From positions 3,720,001-3,784,000 of the forward strand of contig NZ_SMGP01000001.1 of assembly GCF_004339745.1 (NCBI RefSeq): a stretch of 64,000 bases of DNA, written 5' to 3'. The notes under the pieces are model-generated. The model did no database searches and was not told where the DNA came from. It saw only the letters and a list, made by a program, of their open reading frames with translations. Source of the stretch: Paraburkholderia sp. BL9I2N2 (lineage in GTDB: Bacteria; Pseudomonadota; Gammaproteobacteria; Burkholderiales; Burkholderiaceae). Positions 42,928 through 52,550 of the stretch are shown here, one piece after another. Position numbers and translations under genes: made by a program. Within the stretch, counting starts at the first letter, position 1. Each line of letters starts with the position of its first letter.

Positions 42928-45360
42928 TTAGTTACGCACCGGCTTGCCGGTTTGCAGCATGCCCATGATCCGTTCCTGCGTCTTTTGCGTGCCGAGCAGA
43001 TCAACGAACGCACGACGCTCGAGTTGTAGCAGCCATTCTTCATCGACCAGACTGCCCGCCTCCACGTCGCCGCCGCACACCGCTTCCGCGATACGGCTCG
43101 CGATCAGGAAATCGTGCTCGCTGATGAACCGGCCATCGCGCATATTGACGAGCGACGCCTTGATGGTCGCGATCGCCGAACGGCCGGCCACCGGCACCTG
43201 CGTCACACGCAGCGGCGGACGATAACCCGACGCCGACAACGCGCGCGCTTCCTTCTTCGCGACGTCGAGCAGTTCGAACACGTTGAAGACGATCGTGTCG
43301 GACGGCTTCAGATAGCCCATCGCGCGGGCGTCGAGCGCGGAGGCCGAGACCTTCGCCATCGCCGCGTTTTCGAACGACTTCTGCACGAACTTGAGCAGGT
43401 CGTTGGTCGCGCCCACTTGCGTCGCGGCTTCAGCCGCGCGCAATGCCGCTTCCTTCAGGCCGCCGCCCGCGGGCACGAGACCCACGCCGACTTCCACCAG
43501 ACCGAGATAGCTTTCGATGTGCGCGACCCGCTTCGCGCTATGCAGCGCCAGCTCGCAGCCGCCACCGAGCGCGATGCCCGACACGGCCGAGATTACCGGC
43601 ACGCTCGCGTACTTCACGCGCAGCATGCCTTGCTGGAATTTCTTCACGAACGGCTCGATGCCCTTCGCGCCGCCCATCATGAACGCCGGCATTGCCTCTT
43701 CGAGGTTGGCGCCCGCGGAGAACGGGCCGCCCGGCGTGCCGAGTTTCAGCGACGTCGGCTGCCACACCACGAGACCCTTGTAGTCTTTTTCGGCCAGTTC
43801 GATCGCCTGCGTCAGACCGTCGATCACCGACGGTCCGATCGTATTCATCTTGCTCTTGAACGACACGATCAGCACGTCGTTCTCGCCGGCGCGATCGTCG
43901 ACCCAGGCGCGCACAGCGTCGGTTTCGAACAGCGTCTTGCCGTAGGTCTTCGGATCAGCGGTTTCGCCGACCAGCGGTGCACGGAACACCTGCTTGTCGT
44001 AGACCGACAGCGACGAGCGCGGCACGAAGGTCTTCGAAGCCGGCGACCACGAACCTTCGTTCGTATGCACACCGCCCTGCTCGGCCACTGGACCTTCCAG
44101 CACCCACGACGGCAGCGGCACGTTCGAGAGCGCCTTGCCGGCCGCGATATCTTCCTGCACCCATTCGGCGACCTGCTTCCAGCCGGCCGTCTGCCAGCCT
44201 TCGAAGGGACCTTCGTTCCAGCCAAAGCCCCAACGGATCGCCAGATCGACGTCGCGCGCGTTGTCGGCGATCGATTCCAGATGCACGCCGATGTAGTGAT
44301 ACACATCGCGGAAAATCGCCCACAGGAACTGAGCCTGCGGATGCTGCGATTCGCGCAGCAGCTTCAGACGTTCCGCCGGCGGGCGCTTCAGAATGCGGCC
44401 GACCAGTTCGTCCGCCTTGGCGCCGCCGTCGACGTACTCACCCGTCTTCGGGTCGAGCACCTTGATCGCCTTGCCTTCCTTCTTGTAGAAGCCGCCGCCG
44501 GTCTTCTGACCCAGCGCGCCCTTCTTCACGAGTTCGGCCAGCACGGCCGGCGTTTCGTAGACCGGGAAGAACGGGTCGTCCTTCAGCGTGTCCTGCATCG
44601 TCTTGATGACGTGCGCCATCGTGTCCAGACCGACCACGTCGGCGGTACGGAACGTGGCCGACTTCGCGCGGCCCAGACGCGCTCCCGTCAGGTCGTCCAC
44701 TTCGTCGAAACGCAGGCCGAATTTGGCGGCTTCGGTCACGACGGCGAGGATCGAGAAAATCCCGACGCGATTGGCGATGAAGTTCGGCGTGTCTTTCGCG
44801 CGCACGACGCCCTTGCCGACCACGCTGGTCAGGAACGACTCGAGTTGATCGAGGATTTCCGGGCGCGTGGTCGCGGTCGGGATCAGTTCGACCAGGTGCA
44901 TGTAGCGCGGCGGATTGAAGAAGTGCACGCCGCAGAAGCGCGCCTTCAGTTCATCCGAGAAACCATCGGAGAGCGCGGTGATCGACAGACCCGACGTGTT
45001 GGTGGCGAAAATCGCGTTCGGCGCTAGATGCGGCGCGACCTTCTTGTACAGGTCGTGCTTCCAGTCCATGCGTTCGGCGATCGCTTCGATCACGAGGTCG
45101 CATTCGGCGAGCTTTTCGATGTCGTCGTCGTAGTTCGCGGGCTGGATGTATTGCGCGTCGTCCTTCACGCCGAAGGGCGCCGGCGACAGCTTCTTCAGGT
45201 TCTCGATCGCCTTCAGCGCGATCGCGTTCTTCGGGCCTTCTTTTGCAGGCAGATCGAACAGCAGCACGGGCACCTTGGCGTTGATCAGGTGCGCGGCGAT
45301 CTGCGCGCCCATCACGCCGGCGCCGAGCACGGCTACCTTGCGAATGATCAGATTGCTCAC
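42928..45360 (-). CDS. Bifunctional 3-hydroxyacyl-CoA dehydrogenase / enoyl-CoA hydratase
   Basis: An 810-residue multifunctional beta-oxidation enzyme. The N-terminal dehydrogenase has the NAD site VAVLGAGVMGAQIAAHLINA and the catalytic histidine region FCGVHFFNPPRYMHLVELI. The C-terminal crotonase domain begins around residue 500 and has AVSGIALGGGCELALHSA and LVEVGVGLVPAGGGLKE. The domain order is the reverse of E. coli FadB. The start is the GTG at 45360-45358, preceded on the minus strand by GGAGG six bases away; the ORF open to 45450 lacks such a site. It works with the acyl-CoA dehydrogenase and thiolase beside it. Confidence 0.93.
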   Translation of the reverse strand: MSNLIIRKVAVLGAGVMGAQIAAHLINAKVPVLLFDLPAKEGPKNAIALKAIENLKKLSPAPFGVKDDAQYIQPANYDDDIEKLAECDLVIEAIAERMDWKHDLYKKVAPHLAPNAIFATNTSGLSITALSDGFSDELKARFCGVHFFNPPRYMHLVELIPTATTRPEILDQLESFLTSVVGKGVVRAKDTPNFIANRVGIFSILAVVTEAAKFGLRFDEVDDLTGARLGRAKSATFRTADVVGLDTMAHVIKTMQDTLKDDPFFPVYETPAVLAELVKKGALGQKTGGGFYKKEGKAIKVLDPKTGEYVDGGAKADELVGRILKRPPAERLKLLRESQHPQAQFLWAIFRDVYHYIGVHLESIADNARDVDLAIRWGFGWNEGPFEGWQTAGWKQVAEWVQEDIAAGKALSNVPLPSWVLEGPVAEQGGVHTNEGSWSPASKTFVPRSSLSVYDKQVFRAPLVGETADPKTYGKTLFETDAVRAWVDDRAGENDVLIVSFKSKMNTIGPSVIDGLTQAIELAEKDYKGLVVWQPTSLKLGTPGGPFSAGANLEEAMPAFMMGGAKGIEPFVKKFQQGMLRVKYASVPVISAVSGIALGGGCELALHSAKRVAHIESYLGLVEVGVGLVPAGGGLKEAALRAAEAATQVGATNDLLKFVQKSFENAAMAKVSASALDARAMGYLKPSDTIVFNVFELLDVAKKEARALSASGYRPPLRVTQVPVAGRSAIATIKASLVNMRDGRFISEHDFLIASRIAEAVCGGDVEAGSLVDEEWLLQLERRAFVDLLGTQKTQERIMGMLQTGKPVRN

Positions 45361-45498
45361 GTCGTTCCTCCGGGGAGTTATGCGATGTCGCGAAGCTTCA
45401 TGGGACGCTTCGCGATGTGTGGCTGACGGCAGGCGCCGCGGGTTCGACACGCGCGGCGCCTGCCTTGATGTGTTTGCCTGGCGCTTGAAAACAGCGGC

Positions 45499-47286
45499 TT
45501 AGAACAGCGCTTCTTCGAGGTCCATCATCGACTTCGAGCCGGCGCGTGCCTGACGAATCGTCATCGCCGTTTCCGGCAGCAGCTTGGCGAAGTAGAAGCG
45601 AGCCGTGGCGAGCTTCGCCTTGTAGAACGGATCGCCCGAGGCTTCCTTGTCGAGCGCGACGCGTGCCATGCGGGCCCAGAAATACGAGAACACCAGATGG
45701 CCGACGGTGCGCAGATACGGCACGGCGGCGGCGCCCACTTCGTCCGGGTTCTGCATGGCCTTCATGCCGATTTCCATCGTCAGCTTCTGCACCTTTTCGC
45801 CGATGTCGGCGAGCGGGTTGATGAACTCCTGCATCTCCGGCTTCACGCCTTCCGCTTCGACGAAATCCGACACCAGCTTGCCGAACTTCTTCATCTTCGC
45901 GCCCATGTCGCCGAGGATCTTGCGGCCGAGCAGGTCGAGCGCCTGGATCGCGTTGGTGCCTTCGTAGATCATGTTGATGCGCGCGTCGCGCACGTACTGC
46001 TCCATGCCCCACTCGGCGATAAAGCCGTGGCCGCCGTAGATCTGCATGGCGTGATTGGTGCTCTCGAACGCGTTGTCCGACAGGAACGCCTTCAGGATCG
46101 GCGTCAGCAGCGCGACGAGGTCGGCGGCTTCCTTGCGCACCGATTCGTCAGCGTGCGACAGTTCCTTGTCGATATGCAGCGCGGACCAGTACGAGAAGGC
46201 GCGCGCGGCTTCGGCGTAGGCCTTCTGCGTGAGCAGCATGCGGCGCACGTCCGGGTGCACGATGATCGGGTCGGCCGCCTTTTCGGGCGCCTTCGGGCCG
46301 GTCAGCGAACGCATTTGCAGACGCTCTTTCGCGTACGTCAGCGAGTTCTGGTAACCGATTTCGGTCAGGCCGAGGCTCTGCATGCCGACGCCCAGGCGCG
46401 CCGCGTTCATCATCACGAACATCGCGTTCAAGCCCTTGTTCGGCTCGCCGACGAGCCAACCCTTGGCGTTGTCGAGATTGATCACGCAGGTGGCGTTGCC
46501 GTGAATGCCCATCTTGTGTTCGATGGAGCCGCACTTCACGCCGTTGCGCTCACCCGGTTCGCCCGCATCGTTGGGCACGAACTTCGGCACGATGAAAAGC
46601 GAAATGCCCTTGGTGCCCTTGGGCGCATCCGGCAGACGCGCGAGCACCAGGTGAACGATGTTCTCCGCGAGATCGTGTTCGCCGCTGGAGATGAAGATCT
46701 TCGTGCCGCTGATCGCGTAGGAGCCGTCGCTGTTCGGCTCGGCCTTGGTGCGCAGAATGCCGAGGTCGGTGCCGCAATGCGGCTCGGTCAGACACATCGT
46801 GCCGGTCCAGACGCCCGCGACCAGCTTCGGCAAATAGCGCTGTTGCAGCTCCGGCGTGCCGTGCGCGTGCAGACATTCGTACGCGCCGTGCGAGAGGCCC
46901 GGGTACATGGTCCACGCCTGATTCGCCGAGTTCAGCATTTCATACAGCGCGTTGTTGACGAACGCGGGCAGGCCCTGGCCGCCATATTCCGGATCGCAAC
47001 CCAGTGCGGGCCAACCGGCTTCGACGTATTGTTTGTAGGCTTCCTTGAAGCCCTTCGGCGTGGTCACGACGCCGTCGCCGGCGTACGTGCAGCCTTCCTG
47101 ATCGCCGCTGTGGTTGAGCGGGAACAGTACTTCCGAGCAGAACTTGCCGGCTTCCTCGAGCACCGCATTGATGGTGTCGGCATCGAGATCCGCGTGCTTC
47201 GGCATCTGCTTGATTTCGGCTTCGACGTTAAGCAGTTCGTGCAACACGAATTGCATGTCGCGCAGCGGCGCGGCGTACTGTCCCAT
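45499..47286 (-). CDS. Acyl-CoA dehydrogenase (FadE-like)
   Basis: A 595-residue FAD enzyme for the first step of beta-oxidation. It begins MGQYAAPLRDMQFVLHELLN, the N-terminus of the long bacterial acyl-CoA dehydrogenases, and contains CLTEPHCGTDLG, KIFISSGEHDLAENIVHLVL and the C-terminal NMIYEGTNAIQALDLLGRKI, where the glutamate is the likely catalytic base. Length matches the 590-600 residue class. It lies between the TetR gene (98-nt gap) and the dehydrogenase/hydratase gene. Confidence 0.94.
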   Translation of the reverse strand: MGQYAAPLRDMQFVLHELLNVEAEIKQMPKHADLDADTINAVLEEAGKFCSEVLFPLNHSGDQEGCTYAGDGVVTTPKGFKEAYKQYVEAGWPALGCDPEYGGQGLPAFVNNALYEMLNSANQAWTMYPGLSHGAYECLHAHGTPELQQRYLPKLVAGVWTGTMCLTEPHCGTDLGILRTKAEPNSDGSYAISGTKIFISSGEHDLAENIVHLVLARLPDAPKGTKGISLFIVPKFVPNDAGEPGERNGVKCGSIEHKMGIHGNATCVINLDNAKGWLVGEPNKGLNAMFVMMNAARLGVGMQSLGLTEIGYQNSLTYAKERLQMRSLTGPKAPEKAADPIIVHPDVRRMLLTQKAYAEAARAFSYWSALHIDKELSHADESVRKEAADLVALLTPILKAFLSDNAFESTNHAMQIYGGHGFIAEWGMEQYVRDARINMIYEGTNAIQALDLLGRKILGDMGAKMKKFGKLVSDFVEAEGVKPEMQEFINPLADIGEKVQKLTMEIGMKAMQNPDEVGAAAVPYLRTVGHLVFSYFWARMARVALDKEASGDPFYKAKLATARFYFAKLLPETAMTIRQARAGSKSMMDLEEALF

Positions 47287-47384
47287 GACTCTCTCCCAAG
47301 TTTGACAAGAAGCCAGGCCGTTAGCCGAGTCCGTGGATCGGAGCTTTCTGCGCCGCTGAATCCGCCTGATTGGCGGCGGCGCTG

Positions 47385-47984
47385 CTAACGGCTTTCGCTT
47401 TGATACGAAACAATCAATTTTTCCAGCGCGGCCCACGTGAGACGCACCGCATCCGGCAAGTGCAGGAAGCGCGCGTCGTGATGCAGACCGAGCGTGAAGC
47501 TGTACAGTTCGAACAGCATCAGTTGCGGATCGGTGTCGGCACGCAGATGCCCTTCTTCCATTGCCTGCGAAATCGCGCGCGTGAGCGCCGCACGCCAGAC
47601 CGTCACGCTCGACACCAGTTGCTCACGCACCGGGTTATCCGCGCGGTCGTCGTACTCGACGGCGCCGCTGATGTAGATGCAACCGGTGGTGACTTCCTGA
47701 ATGCGCTTCTCGATCCAGCGGGAAATCATCGCGCGCAAGCGCGGCAATCCACGAGGCTCGCGCAAACTCGGGAAAAACACCTCGTCTTCGAAACGACGGT
47801 GATATTCGCGCACGACTTCGACCTGCAAGTCCTCGCGCGACCCGAAATGCGCGAACACCCCGCTTTTGCTCATCTGCATGCGCTCAGCCAGCAGCCCGAT
47901 CGTCAGACCTTCCAGTCCGTCGCGGCTTGCCAGGTCAAGTGCTGCGTCGAGAATTGCGGCTCGCGTCTGTTCGCCTTTTCGCAT
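47385..47984 (-). CDS. TetR family transcriptional regulator of the beta-oxidation cluster
   Basis: A 199-residue regulator. The helix-turn-helix is at residues 10-55 (AILDAALDLASRDGLEGLTI, then RMQMSKSGVFAHFGSREDL). The C-terminal ligand domain covers residues 70-190. It heads the acyl-CoA dehydrogenase, dehydrogenase/hydratase and thiolase genes on the same strand, so it probably represses them and itself in response to acyl-CoA, as FadR/PsrA-type TetR proteins do. A perfect palindrome 88 nt upstream of its start (48072-48089) is the likely operator. Confidence 0.92.
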   Translation of the reverse strand: MRKGEQTRAAILDAALDLASRDGLEGLTIGLLAERMQMSKSGVFAHFGSREDLQVEVVREYHRRFEDEVFFPSLREPRGLPRLRAMISRWIEKRIQEVTTGCIYISGAVEYDDRADNPVREQLVSSVTVWRAALTRAISQAMEEGHLRADTDPQLMLFELYSFTLGLHHDARFLHLPDAVRLTWAALEKLIVSYQSESR

Positions 47985-48407
47985 AGCTTTTTACCGTTCT
48001 AATGTGACCGAAAGAAAAATCGAACGGCCGTACTATTATTGAGTGCCGCCGTCCGCGAAACAAGGACTTTATTAGAAACCGGTTTCTAACCTGGTTTCAA
48101 TTCTGCGGCATCCGTCAATCAGAGGAATGAGATTTTTTAGAGGCGTTTGCCTGAAGTTTGCCTTGAGACAGGGGTTGCCCGCCTAAGTGCACGCTTTCTT
48201 CTGATTAACGCAGCCGGCCGACATGATGCAGCAAGTCGGTGCGAATGCAGAAGCGTTTGACGTATCGCGGGTATTGGAAGGACGACGCGGTGCTGGGATT
48301 GCCGGGTGGAATGGCCGTCGATAGTTTCGTTAGACGCAGGCCTGACGTGGCGTTGCCGCCGTGTCAGGCTTGCTCGATCGGAACATGGAGGATGAAAGAA
48401 GATCGCG
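47985..48407. other. 423-nt intergenic region upstream of the TetR gene
   Basis: No credible gene is seen. The part next to the TetR gene (47985-48110) is AT-rich and includes the operator-like palindrome. The part from 48120 to 48407 shows no clear motif. Short ORFs here (e.g. at 48239-48445) lack ribosome binding sites and family character. Confidence 0.6.
48072..48089. promoter_or_regulatory. Putative TetR-family operator (perfect 18-bp palindrome)
   Basis: TTAGAAACCGGTTTCTAA is a perfect inverted repeat. Its core GAAAC-CG-GTTTC fits the G/C-AAAC(N2-4)GTTT-G/C consensus known for PsrA of Pseudomonas. A further half-site GGTTTC follows at about 48093. It sits in the upstream region of the TetR gene that heads the beta-oxidation genes. 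Confidence 0.7.
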
Positions 48408-48720
48408 TCAGGACGCGTTGTCGTGCGCTGGGAAAGTTTGCGTAAGCGCCGCGGCAGCTCGCGTCAGCACATCGTTGCGGTCACCACGCCGCATCTGGGT
48501 GAAAAGACGCAATCCGGGATACCACGGGCTGTCGTCCCCGCCATACAGCCAGCGCCAGCTTCCCGCGAAACGGTTGAGCAGCTAGACCGGGGCTTTACCC
48601 ATCGCCGCGGCAAGATGGGCTGCCGAAGTATCGACGGCGATCACTGCGGCCCGCCGTCCTTCGATGCAAAGCAAAGCGGCCCAAGCATTGCGCTCGAGCC
48701 GCTTCGTGCCTACTAGGCGT
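48408..48720 (-). pseudogene. Remnant of a glycosyltransferase-9/TPR-type gene, C-terminal fragment
   Basis: Reading the minus strand in the frame of the stop at 48410-48408 gives VIAVDTSAAHLAAAMGKAPV, a stop codon, then LLNRFAGSWRWLYGGDDSPW and YPGLRLFTQM. This matches the C-terminal donor-binding motif of heptosyltransferase-like (family 9) domains found at the end of TPR-containing glycosyltransferases, where the motif normally reads GKPVWLLxRF. The stop (plus-strand cta at 48582-48584) stands where tryptophan is expected, so TGG became TAG. No start and no N-terminal domains remain; similarity fades upstream of about 48720. It is a decayed gene end. Confidence 0.75.
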
Positions 48721-48744
48721 TGGTCGCAAACGCATTTCCGCGAG

Positions 48745-50004
48745 TCAGTCGTAGCCACCCACCGTCAGCAACTTCATCACGGCCCGGTAGGTCGTGTAGG
48801 CGAGCCAGTTGAGCGCGCGCTCACCGGCCGGCCGGGCGTCGTAGCGCGCTTCGTCGATACGGCGCGAGTCCTTGAAGGCGACGAGGATCGCTTCACGCAA
48901 CGCGTCGATCGACGGGTCGTTCACCAGCACCACATTGGCTTCGTTGTTGAGCATCAGGCTCAGCGCGTCGAGGTTCGACGAGCCGACCGTCGCCCAGTTC
49001 GAATCCACCACCGCGACCTTGCCGTGCAGCAGCGTTTTCTCGTACTCGGCGATCTGCACGCCGGCCTTGAGCAACGCGCGATAGAGAAACGGCACCGCGT
49101 AATCGAGCGCCTTGAATTCCTTGCGCCCGATGATGAGCTTCACCACCACACCGCGTCGCGCCGCGAACACCAGCGCGCGCCGCAGCTTGCGCCCCGGCAT
49201 GAAATACGGATTGGCGAGCAGCACTTCGGTGCGCGCCTGGCCGATCGCCGCCAGATACGCTTTCTCGATAGCGCGCCGGTTGATCAGGTTGTCGCGCGCG
49301 ACGAACGCTACACAGGGCTGACCGCCCGCCCACAATTCCTCGTTACGACGCCGGCGCCTGCGCCGCAGGCTGCCGAGCGAGGCCGTGGTCTTCGGCCCGA
49401 GGTCCGGCTCCATGGACTCGATCGGCCGATGCCCAAGTCGAATCCGCCGCCACTGCACCTCGAACGCCTGGCGGATATCGGCGACCACCGGCCCGTGCAA
49501 TTCGACCGCGAAGTCCCAGCGCCGGTACGGCAGCTTCTCGCCATTGTTCTCGTAATCGTCGACGATATTGATGCCGCCGCAGTACGCGAACTGATCGTCG
49601 ATCACCGCCAGTTTGCGATGCGTGCGCGAGAAGCCGAAGCGGCCGAACAGGTGCGGGTTGTAGATGCGATGGTCGATGCCGGCGACGGGCCACTCGTTAA
49701 ACATCGGCAAACGCTCGGTGCCGATGCCGTCGGTGATCACGCGCACCTTGACGCCGCGCGCGGCGGCGCGCAGCAACGCGGCGCTGACCGCCTGCCCGGC
49801 GTTGTCGTAGCAGAAGATATACGTTTCGAGCACCACGTCGCTCTGCGCGGCATCCACACGCGCGATCAGCGCGCTGAAGAACTCATCGCCGGAACGCAGC
49901 AGCTTGACGTCGTTGCCGCTGGTGAAGCGGTAACGCTGCCAATAGCGGCGGCCGAGCAGCGATTGCCGCAGTCGGGCGAAGCGGCGCGCGCCGCCGACGC
50001 TCAC
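48745..50004 (-). CDS. clsB: Cardiolipin synthase ClsB (phospholipase D family)
   Basis: A 419-residue membrane-associated enzyme that makes cardiolipin. Two HKD catalytic motifs are present: HRKLAVIDDQFAYCGGINIV (about residue 130) and HGKVAVVDSNWATVGSSNLD (about residue 330). The lack of N-terminal transmembrane helices and the size fit ClsB rather than ClsA. Its ATG overlaps the stop of nudB by four bases (ATGA), so the two are translationally coupled. Confidence 0.9.
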   Translation of the reverse strand: MSVGGARRFARLRQSLLGRRYWQRYRFTSGNDVKLLRSGDEFFSALIARVDAAQSDVVLETYIFCYDNAGQAVSAALLRAAARGVKVRVITDGIGTERLPMFNEWPVAGIDHRIYNPHLFGRFGFSRTHRKLAVIDDQFAYCGGINIVDDYENNGEKLPYRRWDFAVELHGPVVADIRQAFEVQWRRIRLGHRPIESMEPDLGPKTTASLGSLRRRRRRRNEELWAGGQPCVAFVARDNLINRRAIEKAYLAAIGQARTEVLLANPYFMPGRKLRRALVFAARRGVVVKLIIGRKEFKALDYAVPFLYRALLKAGVQIAEYEKTLLHGKVAVVDSNWATVGSSNLDALSLMLNNEANVVLVNDPSIDALREAILVAFKDSRRIDEARYDARPAGERALNWLAYTTYRAVMKLLTVGGYD

Positions 50005-50516
50005 CGGCCACGCTCCGTGGGATGCCCAACGTCGGGACGCCCACTGAACCGCCCATGCAGCCTTTTAGGCAACTGCAGGATCGCATCGGCATTCGACGAC
50101 GAAAAGCAGCGCCACGCCGCCTCGTCATACGGCAGCCACAGAAATGCGGTGTGCTCGCGCGGCGCCAGCGTGACCTCGAGTTGCTCCGGCACTTGCAGGC
50201 TGAACCAGTGCTCGGTGTTGTGGATCACGCCTTCGGCATAGCGATAGCGGAACTCCGGGTAGATCTCGTATTCGATCGAATATTGCCAATCGAACAACGC
50301 GCTATGCGGCACTTGCGCGCTGCCCACCACGATGCCGGTCTCTTCGCCGACCTCGCGCGTCGCCGTCTCGGCGAGCGGCTCATCGAGCCGGTCTTTGGAA
50401 CCCGTGACCGACTGCCAGAAACCGGCGTGATCGGCGCGCTCGATCAGCAGCACGTCAAGCGCGGGCGTATGGATGATGACGAGTACGGATTGCGGAATCT
50501 TCGGCGGTTTCGGCAT
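50001..50516 (-). CDS. nudB: Dihydroneopterin triphosphate diphosphatase (NudB-like)
   Basis: A 171-residue Nudix protein for the second step of folate synthesis. The Nudix helix is EPLAETATREVGEETGI, with all metal-binding glutamates; the glycine of the box is one residue further away than in the consensus (GSKDRLDE). The N-terminus PKIPQSVLVIIHTPALDVLL and the order before clsB and after aspS are those of nudB in Burkholderiales. The start is MPKPPKIPQSV at 50516. Confidence 0.88.
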   Translation of the reverse strand: MPKPPKIPQSVLVIIHTPALDVLLIERADHAGFWQSVTGSKDRLDEPLAETATREVGEETGIVVGSAQVPHSALFDWQYSIEYEIYPEFRYRYAEGVIHNTEHWFSLQVPEQLEVTLAPREHTAFLWLPYDEAAWRCFSSSNADAILQLPKRLHGRFSGRPDVGHPTERGR

Positions 50517-50609
50517 GGCGTGAAAACTGGGCGCAACGCTTGCGCGGTACATGTCGGAGATTGGTCCAGGAAACGGTCGAACGCAGTTGCATCGACTGTA
50601 ACGCAAAAA

Positions 50610-50638
50610 ACGAAAAAGGCGCATGACGCGCCTTTTTC
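50610..50638. terminator. Terminator between aspS and nudB
   Basis: Perfect 12-bp stem CGAAAAAGGCGC/GCGCCTTTTTCG (50610-50621 and 50627-50638) with a 5-nt loop. The T-run in its distal arm acts for aspS transcripts on the minus strand. Confidence 0.85.
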
Positions 50639-50687
50639 GATTGCTTCCGCTGTCGTTTTTCAGACAGCACTGACTGGCCTCAAGCCA

Positions 50688-52487
50688 TTACACCTTCGGT
50701 TCCGGCTGACGCAGACGGATGTGCAACTCGCGCAACTGGCGCTCGTCCACTTCGCTCGGTGCCTGCGTGAGCAGACACTGTGCGCGTTGCGTCTTCGGGA
50801 ACGCGATCACGTCGCGGATCGAATCGGCGCCGGCCATCATCGTGACTATGCGGTCCAGACCGAACGCGATACCGCCGTGCGGCGGCGCGCCGTATTGCAG
50901 CGCGTCGAGCAGGAAGCCGAACTTGGCTTGCGCTTCTTCCGCGTTGATTTTCAGCGCGCGGAACACCTTGCTCTGCACTTCTTCACGGTGAATACGCACC
51001 GAGCCGCCGCCGATTTCCCAGCCGTTCAACACCATGTCGTAGGCCTTCGCGAGGCAGCGCGCCGGATCCGTTTCCAGATACTCGAGGTGCTCGTCCTTCG
51101 GGCTAGTGAACGGGTGATGCGCGGCGACGTAGCGGTTATCTTCCTCGTCGTATTCGAACATCGGGAAGTCGACCACCCACAGCGGCTTCCAGCCGGACTC
51201 GACCAGACCATTGGCCTTGCCGAATTCCGAATGGCCGATCTTCAGACGCAGTGCGCCGAGACTGTCGTTCACCACCTTCGCGCGATCCGCCGCGAAGAAG
51301 ATGATGTCGCCGTCTTGCGCGCCGGTGCGCTCGATGATCGCCTTGACCGCTTCGTCGTGCAGGTTCTTGACGATCGGGCTTTGCAGACCGTCACGGCCCT
51401 TCGCCACTTCGTTGACCTTGATCCACGCGAGGCCCTTCGCGCCGTAGATGCGCACGAATTCCGTATAGCTGTCGATGTCGCCACGCGAGAGCTCGCCGCC
51501 CTTCGGCACGCGAATTGCCGCGACACGGCCGTCTTTCGTGTTGGCCGGCGTGCTGAACACCTTGAAGTCGACGTCGCGGACCGCATCCGTGAGGTCTGTG
51601 AATTCGAGCTTCACGCGCAGGTCCGGCTTGTCCGAACCGAAGCGGCGCATGGCTTCCGAATACAGCATGACCGGGAACTTCTCGTCCAGCGCGACGCCGA
51701 TCGTTTCTTTGAACACATGACGGATCATGTCTTCGAACAGATCGCGAATTTCCTGTTCCGACAGGAACGAGGTTTCGCAGTCGATCTGCGTGAATTCCGG
51801 CTGACGGTCGGCGCGCAGGTCTTCGTCGCGGAAGCACTTGACGATCTGATAGTAGCGATCGAAGTTCGCCACCATCAACAGTTGCTTGAAGAGTTGCGGC
51901 GACTGCGGCAGCGCGAAGAACTGGCCCGGGTTCGTGCGCGACGGCACGAGGTAGTCGCGCGCGCCTTCCGGCGTGCTCTTGGTCAGCATCGGCGTTTCGA
52001 TGTCGATGAAGCCCAGCGAGTCGAGGTACTTGCGCGCCTCGATCGCGACGCGGTAACGCAGACGCAGGTTGTGCTGCATCTGCGGACGGCGCAGGTCCAG
52101 CACGCGGTGCGTGAGACGCGTGGTTTCCGACAGGTTGTCGTCGTCGAGCTGGAACGGCGGCGTGATCGACGGGTTCAGCACGATCAGCTCGTGGCACAGC
52201 ACTTCGATCTTGCCGCTCTTGAGCGCCGCGTTCGTGGTGCCTTCCGGACGGGCACGAACCACGCCCTTGATCTGCAGGCAGAACTCGTTGCGCACGCCTT
52301 CGGCCGCCTTGAACATCTCCGCGCGGTCCGGGTCGCAGACGACCTGAACGAGGCCTTCGCGATCGCGCAGGTCGATGAAGATGACGCCGCCATGGTCGCG
52401 GCGGCGACTCACCCAGCCGCACAGCGAGACGGATTGGCCCAGCAGTTCTTCGGTCACCAGACCGCAGTATTGAGATCTCATCGACAT
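50688..52487 (-). CDS. aspS: Aspartate--tRNA(Asp/Asn) ligase
   Basis: A 599-residue class IIb synthetase. An N-terminal OB-fold binds the anticodon (VSLCGWVSRRRDHGGVIFID). Catalytic motif 2 is FRDEDLRADRQPEFTQIDCE and motif 3 is GIAFGLDRIVTMMAG. An insertion domain (GAD, about residues 280-420) identifies the bacterial form. Many betaproteobacterial AspRS charge both tRNA Asp and tRNA Asn; whether this one does depends on a gatCAB set outside the window. It is followed by its own terminator. Confidence 0.95.
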   Translation of the reverse strand: MSMRSQYCGLVTEELLGQSVSLCGWVSRRRDHGGVIFIDLRDREGLVQVVCDPDRAEMFKAAEGVRNEFCLQIKGVVRARPEGTTNAALKSGKIEVLCHELIVLNPSITPPFQLDDDNLSETTRLTHRVLDLRRPQMQHNLRLRYRVAIEARKYLDSLGFIDIETPMLTKSTPEGARDYLVPSRTNPGQFFALPQSPQLFKQLLMVANFDRYYQIVKCFRDEDLRADRQPEFTQIDCETSFLSEQEIRDLFEDMIRHVFKETIGVALDEKFPVMLYSEAMRRFGSDKPDLRVKLEFTDLTDAVRDVDFKVFSTPANTKDGRVAAIRVPKGGELSRGDIDSYTEFVRIYGAKGLAWIKVNEVAKGRDGLQSPIVKNLHDEAVKAIIERTGAQDGDIIFFAADRAKVVNDSLGALRLKIGHSEFGKANGLVESGWKPLWVVDFPMFEYDEEDNRYVAAHHPFTSPKDEHLEYLETDPARCLAKAYDMVLNGWEIGGGSVRIHREEVQSKVFRALKINAEEAQAKFGFLLDALQYGAPPHGGIAFGLDRIVTMMAGADSIRDVIAFPKTQRAQCLLTQAPSEVDERQLRELHIRLRQPEPKV

Positions 52488-52550
52488 GATGTTTGTCTTT
52501 CGTTTTGCATTGGTTGAACGGCGCGTGGCATTAAAACGCTACGTGCCGCG

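Noticed and set aside
48423..48716. 97-aa plus-strand ORF in the gap before clsB
   Set aside because: No ribosome binding site or family character; the minus strand at the same place holds the glycosyltransferase remnant, which explains the open frame.
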